From NCBI GenBank assembly GCA_030412945.1, contig JAUHJS010000003.1, positions 311,507 to 375,506 of the forward strand: a DNA stretch of 64,000 bases, given 5' to 3'. The stretch comes from Shiella aurantiaca. GTDB lineage: Bacteria; Bacteroidota; Bacteroidia; Cytophagales; Cyclobacteriaceae. The notes under the pieces were generated by a model. It was not told the origin of the DNA and searched no databases. It saw only the letters and a program-made list of their open reading frames with translations. A program made the position numbers and the translations under genes. Positions 28,356 to 37,605 of this stretch are shown in pieces. Each line of letters starts with the position of its first letter. Position 1 is the first letter of the stretch.

Positions 28356-29267
28356 TTAATATAGTTCGTCAAGTGAAAGTCTCATGTATTTTTTCATAGC
28401 CTGATAGGTGCTTATCAAACTCAGCAGACTGCCCAGTATCAATAGGCCTCCCATCAGGAGGTAAATTTGCTCGTTGTTACGAATAAGTGCCAATTCTTCA
28501 ATTTTGGTTTCTCCGTAGTGTATCATGCCCCACAGCAGACCGGAAGCCAAAACTCCGCCCAGAATGCCGTAGAAAAAAGCTCTAATTAGAAAAGGTTTTC
28601 GAATAAAGCCTGTGGTAGCACCTACCAGTTGCATACTTCTGATAAGGAAGCGCTGGCTGAAAAGAGCCAGCTTGATGGTGTTGTTAATTAGTACAATTAC
28701 TGTGATGATTAATATCGCGGCCACACCCATCAGAAACAGGCTAATCCTTTTGATATTCTGATTGATGGTGCTAATCATATTTTGGCTGTAGGTAGCCTCA
28801 AATACCCCTGAAATGTTTTGAATGTCGACTTGTACTTCTTTCAGCTGGGCTTCATCAATATAATCGGGGTGCACCTTAACCGTAAAAGCATCGCGCAAGG
28901 GGTTGTCGCCCAAAAAGCTCATGAAATCCTCGCCAGTGTTGTCAATAAACTGTTTGGCGGCATCCTCTTTTGAGATAAATTCAATCTGAGCCAAGCCTTC
29001 TTTTTTCAGCACATAAGGTTTGGTAGAAAGCATTTTATGGATGCGTATGCGTTCATTTTCCGGAAGGAATTTATTCAGGTATACCTGCACCTCAATGTTT
29101 TCTTTGATAAGTTGGGATAGGTTATTGGCATAAAGCACAATTAGCCCAAACAAGCCACTTACAAATAAAGCCATGCTTACGCTGAAGATTACACTCACGT
29201 AAGGATAACTCCCCAGCTTCTTTTTCTTACGATATTTTACGCTCTCAGTGCTCACAATTGATATCAA
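28356..29267 (-). CDS. ftsX: Cell division protein FtsX
   Basis: 303 residues with the FtsX layout: a cytoplasmic N terminus, TM1 (about 25-47), a large periplasmic domain, then three helices with the FtsX permease domain (MQLVGATTGFIRKPFL is the conserved cytoplasmic loop). With FtsE it forms an ABC-like complex that activates peptidoglycan hydrolases at the septum. ftsE is not adjacent, which is common in Bacteroidota. It is the first gene of the ftsX-DUF3098-uppP-truB-ribF operon. A TAnnTTTG-like element lies directly ahead of the start but lacks a good -33 partner. Confidence 0.93.
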   Translation of the reverse strand: MISIVSTESVKYRKKKKLGSYPYVSVIFSVSMALFVSGLFGLIVLYANNLSQLIKENIEVQVYLNKFLPENERIRIHKMLSTKPYVLKKEGLAQIEFISKEDAAKQFIDNTGEDFMSFLGDNPLRDAFTVKVHPDYIDEAQLKEVQVDIQNISGVFEATYSQNMISTINQNIKRISLFLMGVAAILIITVIVLINNTIKLALFSQRFLIRSMQLVGATTGFIRKPFLIRAFFYGILGGVLASGLLWGMIHYGETKIEELALIRNNEQIYLLMGGLLILGSLLSLISTYQAMKKYMRLSLDELY

Positions 29268-29319
29268 CTGTCCAAAGTTACTAATTATTATGAAACCCCT
29301 CGAACTGTATAAAAAAATA

Positions 29320-29348
29320 AGGAGGCTTTCCTTGTGAGAAAGCCTCCT
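29320..29348 (-). terminator. Terminator of the sigma/anti-sigma operon
   Basis: AGGAGGCTTTC and GAAAGCCTCCT form an 11-bp stem with a 7-nt loop. Leftward it continues into TTATTTTTTT. It lies 20 nt after the putative anti-sigma factor stop. Confidence 0.88.
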
Positions 29349-29368
29349 ATTACAACAGAAAAGAATTT

Positions 29369-30247
29369 TTATTTATTTTCTTTAAGAATTTTTAACTCTT
29401 GGATGAGCGTTTCGTTAGCCACCTGCTCGAAAGGTACTTTTTCGGTTTGATTAGGCCTTATGTGGTAATATTCATTATTGAAGAATAAGAATAAGCTTTT
29501 GTTTTTCAGGCTGTTTACCTCAATAATCTCATAAGGGGTTTGTCCGAAATCGCCATACAAATACAGTTTATTGTTATAAAACTTGTACTGATTGGTGCTT
29601 GATTTCTCCTCGCTTACGGTTACCTCTATTTTGATGCTCTCTTTGCTTGATACCGTGCCTAAATGCTTGGTATTGGTATCTATGGATTCGTTGCCGATTT
29701 GCAGTTCGGTATCTTCAAACGATTCGATTACTTCGGGTTCAAGAACACTAGGGGCAACAGGAGCTGATTTTTTAGCTTTTATCTTGGCTTGGCTTGGCTT
29801 AGGTTCTTCCCGTTTTGTATCTGCTTTACTTTCAATGACCTTGTTTTCAGTAGGTGAATTCACCGTAGGCAATTCGGGCACATAGGCATTGGGTAATTCT
29901 TGATTTTCTATTTGAATAGGACCAATGGCTAGCGTATTATCTTCCGCATTGTTAAAATAAAGGATAGAACCTGTTAATAATACGGCCACGATTGCTACTC
30001 CCGAGGCAATCCGTACGCCAAACATACTGGTAGAGCCCGAACCTACCTGAATGGAATTAAGGCGATTTTTCAATTCGGCCTTTCGGTAATTGATAATACC
30101 GTTTTTCAATTCCATTTGTTGGGCTACTTCGCTTTTGATAGCCGGGTCACTCTCCATGGCTTTCAATAATTGGCTCTTATCATGGGCACTGATGGTGCCA
30201 TCAATGTACTGCTCAATTAATAAGGAATGATCGGGAATATTGCTCAT
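29369..30247 (-). CDS. Putative anti-sigma factor (single-pass membrane protein)
   Basis: 292 residues. The cytoplasmic N-terminal part (IEQYIDGTISAHDKSQLLKA) has the short helical layout of anti-sigma domains but no zinc-binding His/Cys set. One transmembrane helix (about 78-100) is followed by a Pro/Lys/Glu-rich periplasmic linker and a C-terminal domain. The gene follows the ECF sigma factor by 8 nt, the usual sigma/anti-sigma arrangement, so the call rests on position and topology. The inducing signal is unknown. Confidence 0.65.
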   Translation of the reverse strand: MSNIPDHSLLIEQYIDGTISAHDKSQLLKAMESDPAIKSEVAQQMELKNGIINYRKAELKNRLNSIQVGSGSTSMFGVRIASGVAIVAVLLTGSILYFNNAEDNTLAIGPIQIENQELPNAYVPELPTVNSPTENKVIESKADTKREEPKPSQAKIKAKKSAPVAPSVLEPEVIESFEDTELQIGNESIDTNTKHLGTVSSKESIKIEVTVSEEKSSTNQYKFYNNKLYLYGDFGQTPYEIIEVNSLKNKSLFLFFNNEYYHIRPNQTEKVPFEQVANETLIQELKILKENK

Positions 30248-30255
30248 TTTTTATC

Positions 30256-30795
30256 TTAATCAAGAAAGTCATTAGCCGAATACTTCGATTTCACGAGAGA
30301 ATCAAGCTTTTGTTTACATTTATACTTTTTAGTTTTGGCGGTATCGCTATTGGCAAAGCCCATTAATTCGGCTATTTCGTCCATAGACCTACCGTCAAAG
30401 TAATAATACGTCAATATCTTTTTGCACGTATCGCCTAAGTCTTCGATGCACTGGTGAATAATGCGGGCTTTTTCTTGCTGATCGCCTTGCATAAACACCT
30501 CCCCATCTTTTTCCTCATGGCTCAGTCTACTTTTTCTGTCCAGTTCCTTTCTCCAAAGATTTTGACAGATGCTGTATAAATACGTACTGATTCGTGAAGT
30601 AAGGACAAACTCTCCGCCAATTACCTTTTGCCAAAACGCGATGAGTGCATCTTGGAAAATATCCTTGGCTTCCTCTTCAGAACCATTGTTGGAAGTAACC
30701 AAGCGCTGCATCATCCTGTAATGTTTCTTATACAGAAAATCGAGAGCTTGCTCATCTCCTTTACGAATTCTGTCCAGAATTTCACTGTCTTTCAT
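30256..30795 (-). CDS. ECF-type RNA polymerase sigma factor
   Basis: 179 residues with sigma-70 region 2 (DFLYKKHYRMMQRLV to DIFQDALIAFWQKV) and region 4 (CKKILTYYYFDGRSMDEIAE, then a helix-turn-helix through NSDTAKTKKYKCKQKL), and no regions 1 or 3. This is an extracytoplasmic-function sigma factor. The adjacent membrane protein is the likely anti-sigma partner. Targets and signal cannot be read from the window. Confidence 0.92.
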   Translation of the reverse strand: MKDSEILDRIRKGDEQALDFLYKKHYRMMQRLVTSNNGSEEEAKDIFQDALIAFWQKVIGGEFVLTSRISTYLYSICQNLWRKELDRKSRLSHEEKDGEVFMQGDQQEKARIIHQCIEDLGDTCKKILTYYYFDGRSMDEIAELMGFANSDTAKTKKYKCKQKLDSLVKSKYSANDFLD

Positions 30796-31029
30796 TCGTT
30801 ATTGCCTGTTAATACTCATACCTAAAAAAATGTAACCAATGGGCTCAAAAAAATCTATGGCTGGATGGTTTAATATTAAAAATAGTGTTTAATCCTGATT
30901 TTCCTATGCATACAAAGGAATACTTTTGTTGGGAGAAAACCGAAAAGGGGGGTTGGGGGTTGATTAGGTGCCAGAGAGAAGTTTGAAGAAGCAAATATAT
31001 GGCGCTTAGGCTTTCGGCTCGATTTCTGC

Positions 31030-31059
31030 TTTGTTTATTGTTGTAAATCTTTATTTTTA
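31030..31059 (+). promoter_or_regulatory. Probable promoter of the DUF2147 gene
   Basis: TTTG (31030-31033), an 18-nt spacer, then TATTTTTA (31052-31059), one mismatch from TAnnTTTG. The predicted start near 31066 leaves a 20-nt leader. Confidence 0.5.
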
Positions 31060-31086
31060 ACCATTATTCATCAATTCTATTATTCT

Positions 31087-31524
31087 ATGAAGCAAATTTT
31101 GTCATTACTTCTGTTTTGCTTGCTTTCTATGCCTCTTTGGGCTCAGAAAGAAGCCGACCAAATTTTAGGGAAATGGTACAATACCGAAAAAAGTGCCCAA
31201 GTGGAAATCTATGCCTGTGGCGATCGCTACTGTGGTAAGATTGTGTGGCTTAAAGAGCCAACTTACGAGGACGGCACGGCCAAAATTGACAAAAACAATC
31301 CGGAGGAGAAGTTGCGTAGCCGCGCCCTTATGGGCCTAAATCTGCTGACCGGATTTGAGTATGATGAAGATAATGTATGGGAAGATGGTGAAATCTATGA
31401 TCCCAAAGAAGGTAAAACCTATAGCTGTATGCTTACCCTAAAACCAAACGGGGAGCTTGAGGTACGTGGCTATGTAGGGTTTTCATTAATAGGTAAAACG
31501 GTAATTTGGACACGGGTGAAATAA
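31087..31524 (+). CDS. DUF2147 secreted protein
   Basis: 145 residues with a signal peptide (MKQILSLLLFCLLSMPLWAQ). It matches DUF2147, a small beta-rich (lipocalin-like) periplasmic family, with the conserved GKWYNTEKSAQVEIY start, CGDRYCGKIVWL (two cysteines) and GLNLLTGFEYDE segments. Function is unproven; lipid binding has been suggested for the fold. Only 3 nt separate it from the convergent GAF/PAS protein gene. Confidence 0.9.
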   Translation: MKQILSLLLFCLLSMPLWAQKEADQILGKWYNTEKSAQVEIYACGDRYCGKIVWLKEPTYEDGTAKIDKNNPEEKLRSRALMGLNLLTGFEYDEDNVWEDGEIYDPKEGKTYSCMLTLKPNGELEVRGYVGFSLIGKTVIWTRVK

Positions 31525-31527
31525 GCC

Positions 31528-33453
31528 TCACCCTTTGATTACTTGTATCACGCCATCTATAAAGGCTACCTGACCTTTGCCGTCAAATACAATTTTTCCA
31601 TAATCGCGAACGGAGGCATAGTCTCCGTTTGCCATTTTTAAGCGATAGCTTACTTCAAAATTCTTTTTCTGTTTTACCGCGTTGGCTGTTTCTGCATTTA
31701 GATTAGCGAGATCTTCCGGATGTACCGCCTGCATCAAAGAGGAACGGCCCTCCAATAAATCACTTACACGCAATCCGGTTAGCTTCTCCACCGTTTGATT
31801 CACGTAAATTTTACGCCAGTTTTGGTTATAATCCGAGCGGTAAATGATAGCCTCAACGTTGTCCAGTAAGGAACTAAACATCTCCTTTTGCTGATTGGAC
31901 TCACGCATTTGCCTATGGATTTCTTCTTGCGTAGCCTCCAGTTCTTCGGCATTCTGGCGCATTTCTTCTTCTTGGGCGCGCAGCTGCTCGGTAGCCAGTT
32001 GCGATTCGCGCAGCAATTTGCGGGTCTCTTGATTGATTTTCACACTCGATACCGAGGCGGCAATACTACTAGCAATTTTGTTTACAAACTCAATTTGCGA
32101 ATGATCAAACTCTTGGAAGGAGGCCAATTCTATTACCCCTACCACCATGTCGTTGTAAATCATGGGCACGATAAGAAGGAAATTGGGAGTGGAAGTACCC
32201 AAACCGGAGGTGATTTTTACATAGTCTTCCGGAATCTCTTTTAAATAGATTTGTTCTTTCTCCAAAAAAGCTTGACCCACTAATCCTTGGCCGATTTCGA
32301 GTCTTTTCGTAATAAATTTCTTACGCTCGAAAGCATAGCTAGAAGAGAGTTGTAGGTAGGGGGCTTGCCCATCTTCCTGTTCTACCACAAATATGCCGCC
32401 TTGGTTTACATTCAGGTATTTTACCAATTCGCTTACTACGGCATCGGTAAGCTCTTCTATATTGTCGTTATGCACACGCTGGAGTTCTGCAAACTTGGCC
32501 AGACCTTCGTTGATCTTGGTACGGTTGCGTTCTTTCTCGCCTACACGCTTAAGACTTTCGCGCATATTGGCCAAGGATTCTCCTAGGGTGTTTTCATTAT
32601 TGAATACTGTAATTTCCGTATTGAAATTCCCTTTTCCTACCTCTTTAGAAAACTCGGTAATGGTTTCCAGATTGTCGGTGAGCTCATTCAGAGCCGTTAC
32701 AATGGTATTGAGTTCATCTTTTGTAGGATTGAGTCGCTTGGGCAAAGCACCAGCAGCCAATTCGCGGATATAGGTTTTCAAGATTTTTATCCGCTTCAAT
32801 ATATTGATGATAAGAAAAGAGGAAATTATGCCTGAAACTAAAAAGGCGATGAGATATTGTCCCCAAAGTAAGTAGGGGATAATCTCCATGCGTCTTTCAA
32901 TGTATTGCAAGGCATCCTTTTCAATGGTATCCAGATGTTGTGCCAATAGATGCTGCATGCTAGCTAAATCAATAAGGGCCTTTTGATAGATAGCCTCTTC
33001 CAAAGGGGCGGCATCCTTTCTTTGAATAGCATCGTGCTGGGTAAGCTGTACAGCTTGGGCTTCTTTCAAAAATTCGCGAACATATTGGTTTTGCTCCCGT
33101 TCTTTCAGCAATTCGCCTATTACAAACAAACTGTCGGATAGGGCTTGTGCTTGCTCAAGGTGTGTGGTAATTTCTTTGGCTAGTCCAGCATCGTCCGTAG
33201 CAAAGTATTGCAGGCTAAGGCGGTGCACCTTTTCCGCATTTGCCCGTATATCAAGGGCATAAAACTTGGCCCTGCTTACCGATGCGGCAATGTGGGTATT
33301 GAGTTCTACCAGTTTCTTCCACTCATAGGAGTTGAAAACCAACATGATAGTAGCAATAAGTGCGATAGAAAGAAAAGCTCCCGTGATTTTCCCTTGAAGG
33401 GTGTGAAAATCGATGCGTAAGTAATAGGTGATTCCTCGTTTGCGCTTGGCCAT
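31528..33453 (-). CDS. Membrane HAMP-GAF-PAS sensor protein without kinase domain
   Basis: 641 residues. TM1 (about 24-46), a helical sensor domain, TM2 (about 195-218), HAMP (about 215-268), helical linker, GAF (about 325-480, with EIGQGLVGQAFLEKEQIYL), a coiled coil containing EEEMRQNAEELEATQEEI, then a PAS/PAC domain ending seven residues before the stop. There is no HisKA, HATPase, GGDEF or MCP domain, so it cannot phosphorylate on its own. It is probably a signalling scaffold or a partner of another kinase. It is paralogous to the 493-residue protein at 48 kb. Confidence 0.85.
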   Translation of the reverse strand: MAKRKRGITYYLRIDFHTLQGKITGAFLSIALIATIMLVFNSYEWKKLVELNTHIAASVSRAKFYALDIRANAEKVHRLSLQYFATDDAGLAKEITTHLEQAQALSDSLFVIGELLKEREQNQYVREFLKEAQAVQLTQHDAIQRKDAAPLEEAIYQKALIDLASMQHLLAQHLDTIEKDALQYIERRMEIIPYLLWGQYLIAFLVSGIISSFLIINILKRIKILKTYIRELAAGALPKRLNPTKDELNTIVTALNELTDNLETITEFSKEVGKGNFNTEITVFNNENTLGESLANMRESLKRVGEKERNRTKINEGLAKFAELQRVHNDNIEELTDAVVSELVKYLNVNQGGIFVVEQEDGQAPYLQLSSSYAFERKKFITKRLEIGQGLVGQAFLEKEQIYLKEIPEDYVKITSGLGTSTPNFLLIVPMIYNDMVVGVIELASFQEFDHSQIEFVNKIASSIAASVSSVKINQETRKLLRESQLATEQLRAQEEEMRQNAEELEATQEEIHRQMRESNQQKEMFSSLLDNVEAIIYRSDYNQNWRKIYVNQTVEKLTGLRVSDLLEGRSSLMQAVHPEDLANLNAETANAVKQKKNFEVSYRLKMANGDYASVRDYGKIVFDGKGQVAFIDGVIQVIKG

Positions 33454-33528
33454 TATGCTTTTGAAAATTTTCCTTAATATACTAAAAGACGATAAAAAGC
33501 GAACAGGGGAGAGGCTTTAAAATGAAAA

Positions 33529-33544
33529 AGCCCCTTGCGGGGCT
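33529..33544 (-). terminator. Terminator of the membrane pyrophosphatase gene
   Basis: AGCCCC/GGGGCT stem with loop TTGC, followed leftward by TTTTTCATTTT, 6 nt past the stop codon. Confidence 0.85.
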
Positions 33545-33549
33545 CCTTC

Positions 33550-35730
33550 TTATTTTTCTTCGGTGATTACCACCACTTGTTCGGTTTGGGCTTTCTGGAT
33601 TTCCTGATCCATTTGCGCAGTAGTATGTGACTTCACAGAAATGTGAGGGGCAATAACTAGTGCTACGATAGACATCAATTTGATCAAGATGTTCATAGAA
33701 GGACCAGAAGTATCCTTGAAAGGATCACCTACTGTATCACCTGTAACAGAGGCTTTGTGTGGTTCAGATTTCTTGTAGAACATTTCTCCATTAATCTCAA
33801 CCCCTTTTTCAAAAGATTTCTTAGCGTTATCCCACGCACCACCTGCATTTGACTGGAACATACCCATCAATACACCCGATACGGTAACACCCGCTAGTAA
33901 ACCACCCAATACTTCAGGGCCGAATACGAAACCTACGATAACAGGAACGATTAGGGCAATAGCACCCGGAGCCATCATCTCACGGATAGAAGCTTTTGTA
34001 GAAATGGCAACGCATTTTTCATACTCAGGCTTGGCTTTGTACTCCATAATACCTGGAATCTCGCGGAACTGGCGTCTCACTTCGTTCACCATGTCCATAG
34101 CAGCACGGCCTACGGCTGCAATAGCCAATGATGAGAAGATAAATGGAATCATACCACCGATAAACAAACCAGCCAAAACAGGGGCTTTGTAAATATCGAT
34201 AGCAGTAATACCTGAAACTCCTACGAAAGCGGCAAATAATGCCAAGGAAGTAAGAGCAGCAGAAGCAATGGCAAAGCCTTTTCCGGTGGCGGCAGTCGTG
34301 TTACCAACGGCATCCAAATTATCGGTACGGTGACGAACTTCTTCTGGTAATTGGCTCATTTCTGCTATACCACCCGCGTTATCAGCAATAGGACCGAAAG
34401 CATCAATAGCCAATTGCATAGCCGTAGTGGCCATCATACCGGCAGCGGCAATTGCCACACCATACAATCCTGCAAAAGCATAAGAAGCCATAATACCACC
34501 TGCTAAAACGATAGTAGGCAATACGGTAGATTCCATACCTACAGAAAGTCCACCAATAATGTTAGTCGCATGACCTGTAGCCGATTGCTTAATGATAGAT
34601 AATACCGGGCGTTTACCCATAGCCGTGTAGTATTCTGTGATGATGGACATCAAAGCACCTACAACCAAACCTACTACAATCGCCCAGAATACATCTAAAG
34701 CGGTGAAAGTAACACCACGGTGTGTAAGCGTCTCAGGCAATAAATAGATAACTGCAAAATAAGAAGCAATGGCCGTAAGGATGATGGAAGACCAGTTACC
34801 AATGTTAAGGGCTTTCTGTACACTATCGGTTTCGTTTTTAATACGAACAAACCAAGTGCCTACAATAGAGAACACCAAGCCAAGGCCGGCAATCAACATA
34901 GGGAGTAAAATAGGCGATAAACCTCCAAAATTATCGTTTGAGCTAATCTCTTGTCCCAACACCATGGTAGCAAGGATGGTAGCTACATAGGAACCAAACA
35001 AATCGGCACCCATTCCGGCCACGTCACCTACGTTATCACCTACGTTATCGGCAATAGTAGCCGGGTTACGCACATCGTCTTCAGGAATGCCGGCTTCTAC
35101 TTTACCCACAAGGTCGGCACCCACATCGGCTGCTTTGGTATAAATACCACCACCCACACGGGCAAAAAGAGCAATAGATTCGGCTCCTAAAGAGAATCCG
35201 GCCAATACTTCAATGGCTTTTCTCATTTCGATGCCTGTGATAGCAGCACCTTCGGGAACGAACAATTGATAAAACACAATGAACAATCCGCCAAGACCCA
35301 AAACGGCCAATCCGGCTACACCCAGACCCATTACGGTACCACCTGTGAAGGACACTTTAAGGGCTTGTGCTAAGCTGGTACGAGCGGCTTGCGTAGTTCT
35401 TACGTTGGCTTTGGTGGCGATTTTCATCCCGATATATCCGGCAAAAGCCGAAAGCACCGCACCAATAATAAATGATATTGCAATTAAAGGACTTGACTCT
35501 TCCACTAAGGTGCCAGACCAACCCAATAGGATGGCAGCAACCACAACAAAATAAGAAAGTACTTTCCATTCAGCCTTTAAGAATGCCATAGCGCCATCGG
35601 CTATGTATCCGGCTAGCGTTTGCATGTTTTCATCACCGGCATCCTGCTTGCTTACCCAAGCGGACTGAACGGCCATTACTATCAACCCGAGTATCCCGAG
35701 TAATGGCACTAAGTAGATAATTTTTTCCAT
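33550..35730 (-). CDS. hppA: Membrane-bound ion-translocating pyrophosphatase
   Basis: 726 residues with about 16 membrane helices. It couples hydrolysis of pyrophosphate to H+ and/or Na+ pumping. The catalytic loop [14 protein letters not shown] (about residues 199-212) and [20 protein letters not shown] are intact, as is the second DNAGGIAEM acidic motif. The residue after GNTT is Ala ([10 protein letters not shown]), which predicts the K+-dependent subfamily. Whether it pumps H+, Na+ or both cannot be settled by eye. It is monocistronic; a TATCTTTG element at 35762-35769 on the minus strand may be the -7 box. Confidence 0.95.
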   Translation of the reverse strand: MEKIIYLVPLLGILGLIVMAVQSAWVSKQDAGDENMQTLAGYIADGAMAFLKAEWKVLSYFVVVAAILLGWSGTLVEESSPLIAISFIIGAVLSAFAGYIGMKIATKANVRTTQAARTSLAQALKVSFTGGTVMGLGVAGLAVLGLGGLFIVFYQLFVPEGAAITGIEMRKAIEVLAGFSLGAESIALFARVGGGIYTKAADVGADLVGKVEAGIPEDDVRNPATIADNVGDNVGDVAGMGADLFGSYVATILATMVLGQEISSNDNFGGLSPILLPMLIAGLGLVFSIVGTWFVRIKNETDSVQKALNIGNWSSIILTAIASYFAVIYLLPETLTHRGVTFTALDVFWAIVVGLVVGALMSIITEYYTAMGKRPVLSIIKQSATGHATNIIGGLSVGMESTVLPTIVLAGGIMASYAFAGLYGVAIAAAGMMATTAMQLAIDAFGPIADNAGGIAEMSQLPEEVRHRTDNLDAVGNTTAATGKGFAIASAALTSLALFAAFVGVSGITAIDIYKAPVLAGLFIGGMIPFIFSSLAIAAVGRAAMDMVNEVRRQFREIPGIMEYKAKPEYEKCVAISTKASIREMMAPGAIALIVPVIVGFVFGPEVLGGLLAGVTVSGVLMGMFQSNAGGAWDNAKKSFEKGVEINGEMFYKKSEPHKASVTGDTVGDPFKDTSGPSMNILIKLMSIVALVIAPHISVKSHTTAQMDQEIQKAQTEQVVVITEEK

Positions 35731-35769
35731 ATCAAATGTTTAGTTTCAAAAAAAATTCCGACAAAGATA

Positions 35770-35988
35770 TATGAACACAGTATATTTTGGAAATAAAACT
35801 TTCGCCCATTTTTTTCTGATTTTTTAGGCTGTTAGCTTGATTTTATGTTTGGCGATTACGGCTTCTTACACAATGCTTAGGTGAAGTCTCTTTATAGGCA
35901 TTCGCAATCGGTTGAGGTGGATTAAAAGCATTACTTAGGGTTTATGCTCGCGCTACTGGAATGGCTGTGAGCGAATCTCTTCAGAAAC
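35770..35988. other. Intergenic region, nothing recognised
   Basis: AT-rich sequence between the pyrophosphatase leader and the toxin-antitoxin promoter. It has stops in all frames and no clear hairpin, RNA gene or repeat. Confidence 0.5.
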
Positions 35989-36019
35989 TTTGATAGGCCG
36001 TATTAATTATGTATATTTG
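35989..36019 (+). promoter_or_regulatory. Promoter of the toxin-antitoxin operon
   Basis: TTTG (35989-35992), a 19-nt spacer and TATATTTG (36012-36019) match the Bacteroidota consensus fully. Transcription should start near 36026. Confidence 0.8.
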
Positions 36020-36033
36020 TACGTATAAAGTAG

Positions 36034-36048
36034 ATATGCCAGGCATAT
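36034..36048 (+). promoter_or_regulatory. Palindromic operator overlapping the antitoxin start codon
   Basis: ATATGCC-A-GGCATAT is a 15-nt perfect palindrome just downstream of the predicted transcription start; its last two bases are part of the antitoxin ATG. It is a natural site for autorepression by the RHH antitoxin. Confidence 0.6.
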
Positions 36049-36292
36049 GGACACCAAACTTACGCTAAAGCTGGATCATGAGGTTATTGAGAAGGCCAAA
36101 GAATATGCAAAGTCAAAAAAAACAAGTTTGTCTTCTTTGATTGAGAATTATTTGCAGAAAATCACGGAAGACAATAAAGGCAAAAGAAAGGTAACACCAC
36201 TTGTGAAAAGTCTTTCTGGAATTGTTGATTTGCCTAAGGATTATGACCATAAAGAAGACTATGCCGACTATTTAATTAATAAGTACAAATAG
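36047..36292 (+). CDS. RHH-type antitoxin (DUF6364-like)
   Basis: 81 residues. The N-terminal MDTKLTLKLDHEVIEKAKEY followed by AKSKKTSLSSLIENYL is a ribbon-helix-helix DNA-binding domain of the DUF6364 type. The C-terminal half (ending DLPKDYDHKEDYADYLINKY) is the likely toxin-binding tail. It is followed after 1 nt by a PIN-domain gene, so the pair is a VapBC-like type II toxin-antitoxin operon with promoter and operator directly upstream. There is no visible Shine-Dalgarno sequence. Confidence 0.85.
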   Translation: MDTKLTLKLDHEVIEKAKEYAKSKKTSLSSLIENYLQKITEDNKGKRKVTPLVKSLSGIVDLPKDYDHKEDYADYLINKYK

Positions 36293-36293
36293 T

Positions 36294-36707
36294 ATGGACA
36301 GGGTTTTTGTGGATTCCGATATTATCCTTGACTTACTAAGTGCCAGACAACCGCATTATAGCCCAGCAGCGGAGCTTTTTTCTTTGGCGGATGAAGGGTT
36401 TGTAAAGATATTTGTTTCTTCCTTGTCGTTTTCTAATGTGAATTACATTCTATCGCGTCAATACAATGGTGATCAAGCACGTAAAATGCTTCTCAAGTTC
36501 AAAACCCTCGTTTCTATTCTTCCCGTGAATGATAAAACTATTGAGTTGGCTTTATCTTCAGAGTTTAAAGACTTTGAGGATGCGATACAATATTACACGG
36601 CAATAGAGAGTAAGATTGAGACTTTGTTGACCCGAAACCTGAAGGACTTTCGTAAAGCAGAGATAAGTGTTCTAACTGCTGAACACTATCTTAAGTCTCT
36701 TGAGTAA
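36294..36707 (+). CDS. PIN-domain ribonuclease toxin (VapC-like)
   Basis: 137 residues with the PIN fold: VFVDSDIILDLL at the N terminus (first catalytic Asp), an acidic centre in KDFEDAIQYYTA, and LLTRNLKDF near the end. PIN toxins are Mg2+-dependent endoribonucleases that cut tRNA or rRNA. It starts 1 nt after the antitoxin stop. The RNA target cannot be predicted. The nearest structured RNA in the window, the tRNA-like RNA at 12 kb, is not an obvious partner. Confidence 0.87.
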   Translation: MDRVFVDSDIILDLLSARQPHYSPAAELFSLADEGFVKIFVSSLSFSNVNYILSRQYNGDQARKMLLKFKTLVSILPVNDKTIELALSSEFKDFEDAIQYYTAIESKIETLLTRNLKDFRKAEISVLTAEHYLKSLE

Positions 36708-36767
36708 GCGCATCCAGCAATTGTCAGAATGGATAGGATAAGTAGCGTATTTGTAATGATTATGCCG

Positions 36768-37223
36768 TTAAGCACTCCTTAATTTATTTAAGAGAAAGTT
36801 GAGCTGCTTGGCTTCCTCACCGTTAAGATTGTGAAGATGCTTTTCAAATTCATGAATAATAGGGTCAGTTTCTTTCAAAAGCTTTAGGCCTTCTTCGGTA
36901 ATTCGTATTTCAACGGCTCGCCTGTCGTGAGTATTAGTGCTTCGCTGTACAAGGTTTTTCAGGCGCAGGCGCTCTACCAAACGTGAGGTGTCGGACATCT
37001 TATCGAGCATGCGTTCTTTGATGAGCGTCATGGCGGCCGGCTTGGGGTGCTGACCTCTTAATATCCGCAGTACATTGATTTGCTGGCGGGTAATGTCATA
37101 ATCCTTTAAAGAAAGTGATAGTTTGTCTACCAGCTGATTATGGGTATATAATAAATTTATGAGTAGTTTTTGGTACTCGCTGGTAAAATGCGGTTGCACT
37201 ATTTCTTCCCCGATATCTTTCAT
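36768..37223 (-). CDS. MarR-family transcriptional regulator
   Basis: 151 residues with a winged helix-turn-helix (ITRQQINVLRILRG to MLDKMSDTSRLVERLRLKNL, wing TNTHDRRAVEIRIT). The DRRAVEIRIT wing is diagnostic for MarR. Such dimers repress transport or stress genes and are released by small ligands. No transporter is adjacent. An inverted repeat sits 8-32 nt ahead of its own start, so autoregulation is likely. Confidence 0.92.
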   Translation of the reverse strand: MKDIGEEIVQPHFTSEYQKLLINLLYTHNQLVDKLSLSLKDYDITRQQINVLRILRGQHPKPAAMTLIKERMLDKMSDTSRLVERLRLKNLVQRSTNTHDRRAVEIRITEEGLKLLKETDPIIHEFEKHLHNLNGEEAKQLNFLLNKLRSA

Positions 37224-37230
37224 GTTCTAG

Positions 37231-37255
37231 TTTGGTGAGGGTCATTTTCACCAAA
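37231..37255 (-). promoter_or_regulatory. Inverted-repeat operator of the MarR gene
   Basis: TTTGGTGA (37231-37238) and TCACCAAA (37248-37255) are perfect inverted repeats with a 9-nt spacer, immediately upstream of the MarR start codon. Size and location fit a MarR dimer site. Confidence 0.6.
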
Positions 37256-37303
37256 GGTAAATATACGCAATTACATTAAATGTTTAAACAATTGTATGTT
37301 TAT

Positions 37304-37522
37304 TCACCTATGCTGGTTCAGTTGCTGCTCAAGTTGATTGGCATATTCTATGGCATTTTCTATCATGGTATGCTGCGAAGCAATTTGTTCTTTAAGGTAG
37401 CTAAGCTCTTCTTGCATTTCTTGTACTTGCTTCTCGTATTTCATTTGGAGGAGACGTTTCTCTTGCTTCACTTTTTGAAGCTCCTCCCTAAATATCATGA
37501 ATGATTCTGGTATGTTTCTCAT
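37304..37522 (-). CDS. Small coiled-coil protein, paralogue of the next gene
   Basis: 72 residues from MRNIPESFMIF; the longer reading from 37615 would start inside the preceding gene and read through its terminator. Nearly all of it is a heptad coiled coil (EELQKVKQEKRLLQMKYEKQ). The C-terminal segment LSYLKEQIASQHTMIENAI is closely similar to the neighbour's INYLKEQLLAQRNMLGDTL, so the two arose by duplication. No function is known. Confidence 0.65.
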   Translation of the reverse strand: MRNIPESFMIFREELQKVKQEKRLLQMKYEKQVQEMQEELSYLKEQIASQHTMIENAIEYANQLEQQLNQHR

Positions 37523-37580
37523 TCCCTCTTGCACATTTACACTGAGTAAACTTTTGTTTAATTGGGAATGTTTGAAAAAA

Positions 37581-37605
37581 AATAAGCCCTTGGGTAAGGG
37601 CTTAT
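37581..37605 (-). terminator. Terminator between the two coiled-coil genes
   Basis: AATAAGCCCTT pairs with AAGGGCTTAT around GGGT. Leftward it is followed by a T-rich run. It overlaps the stop codon of the upstream coiled-coil gene. Confidence 0.8.
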
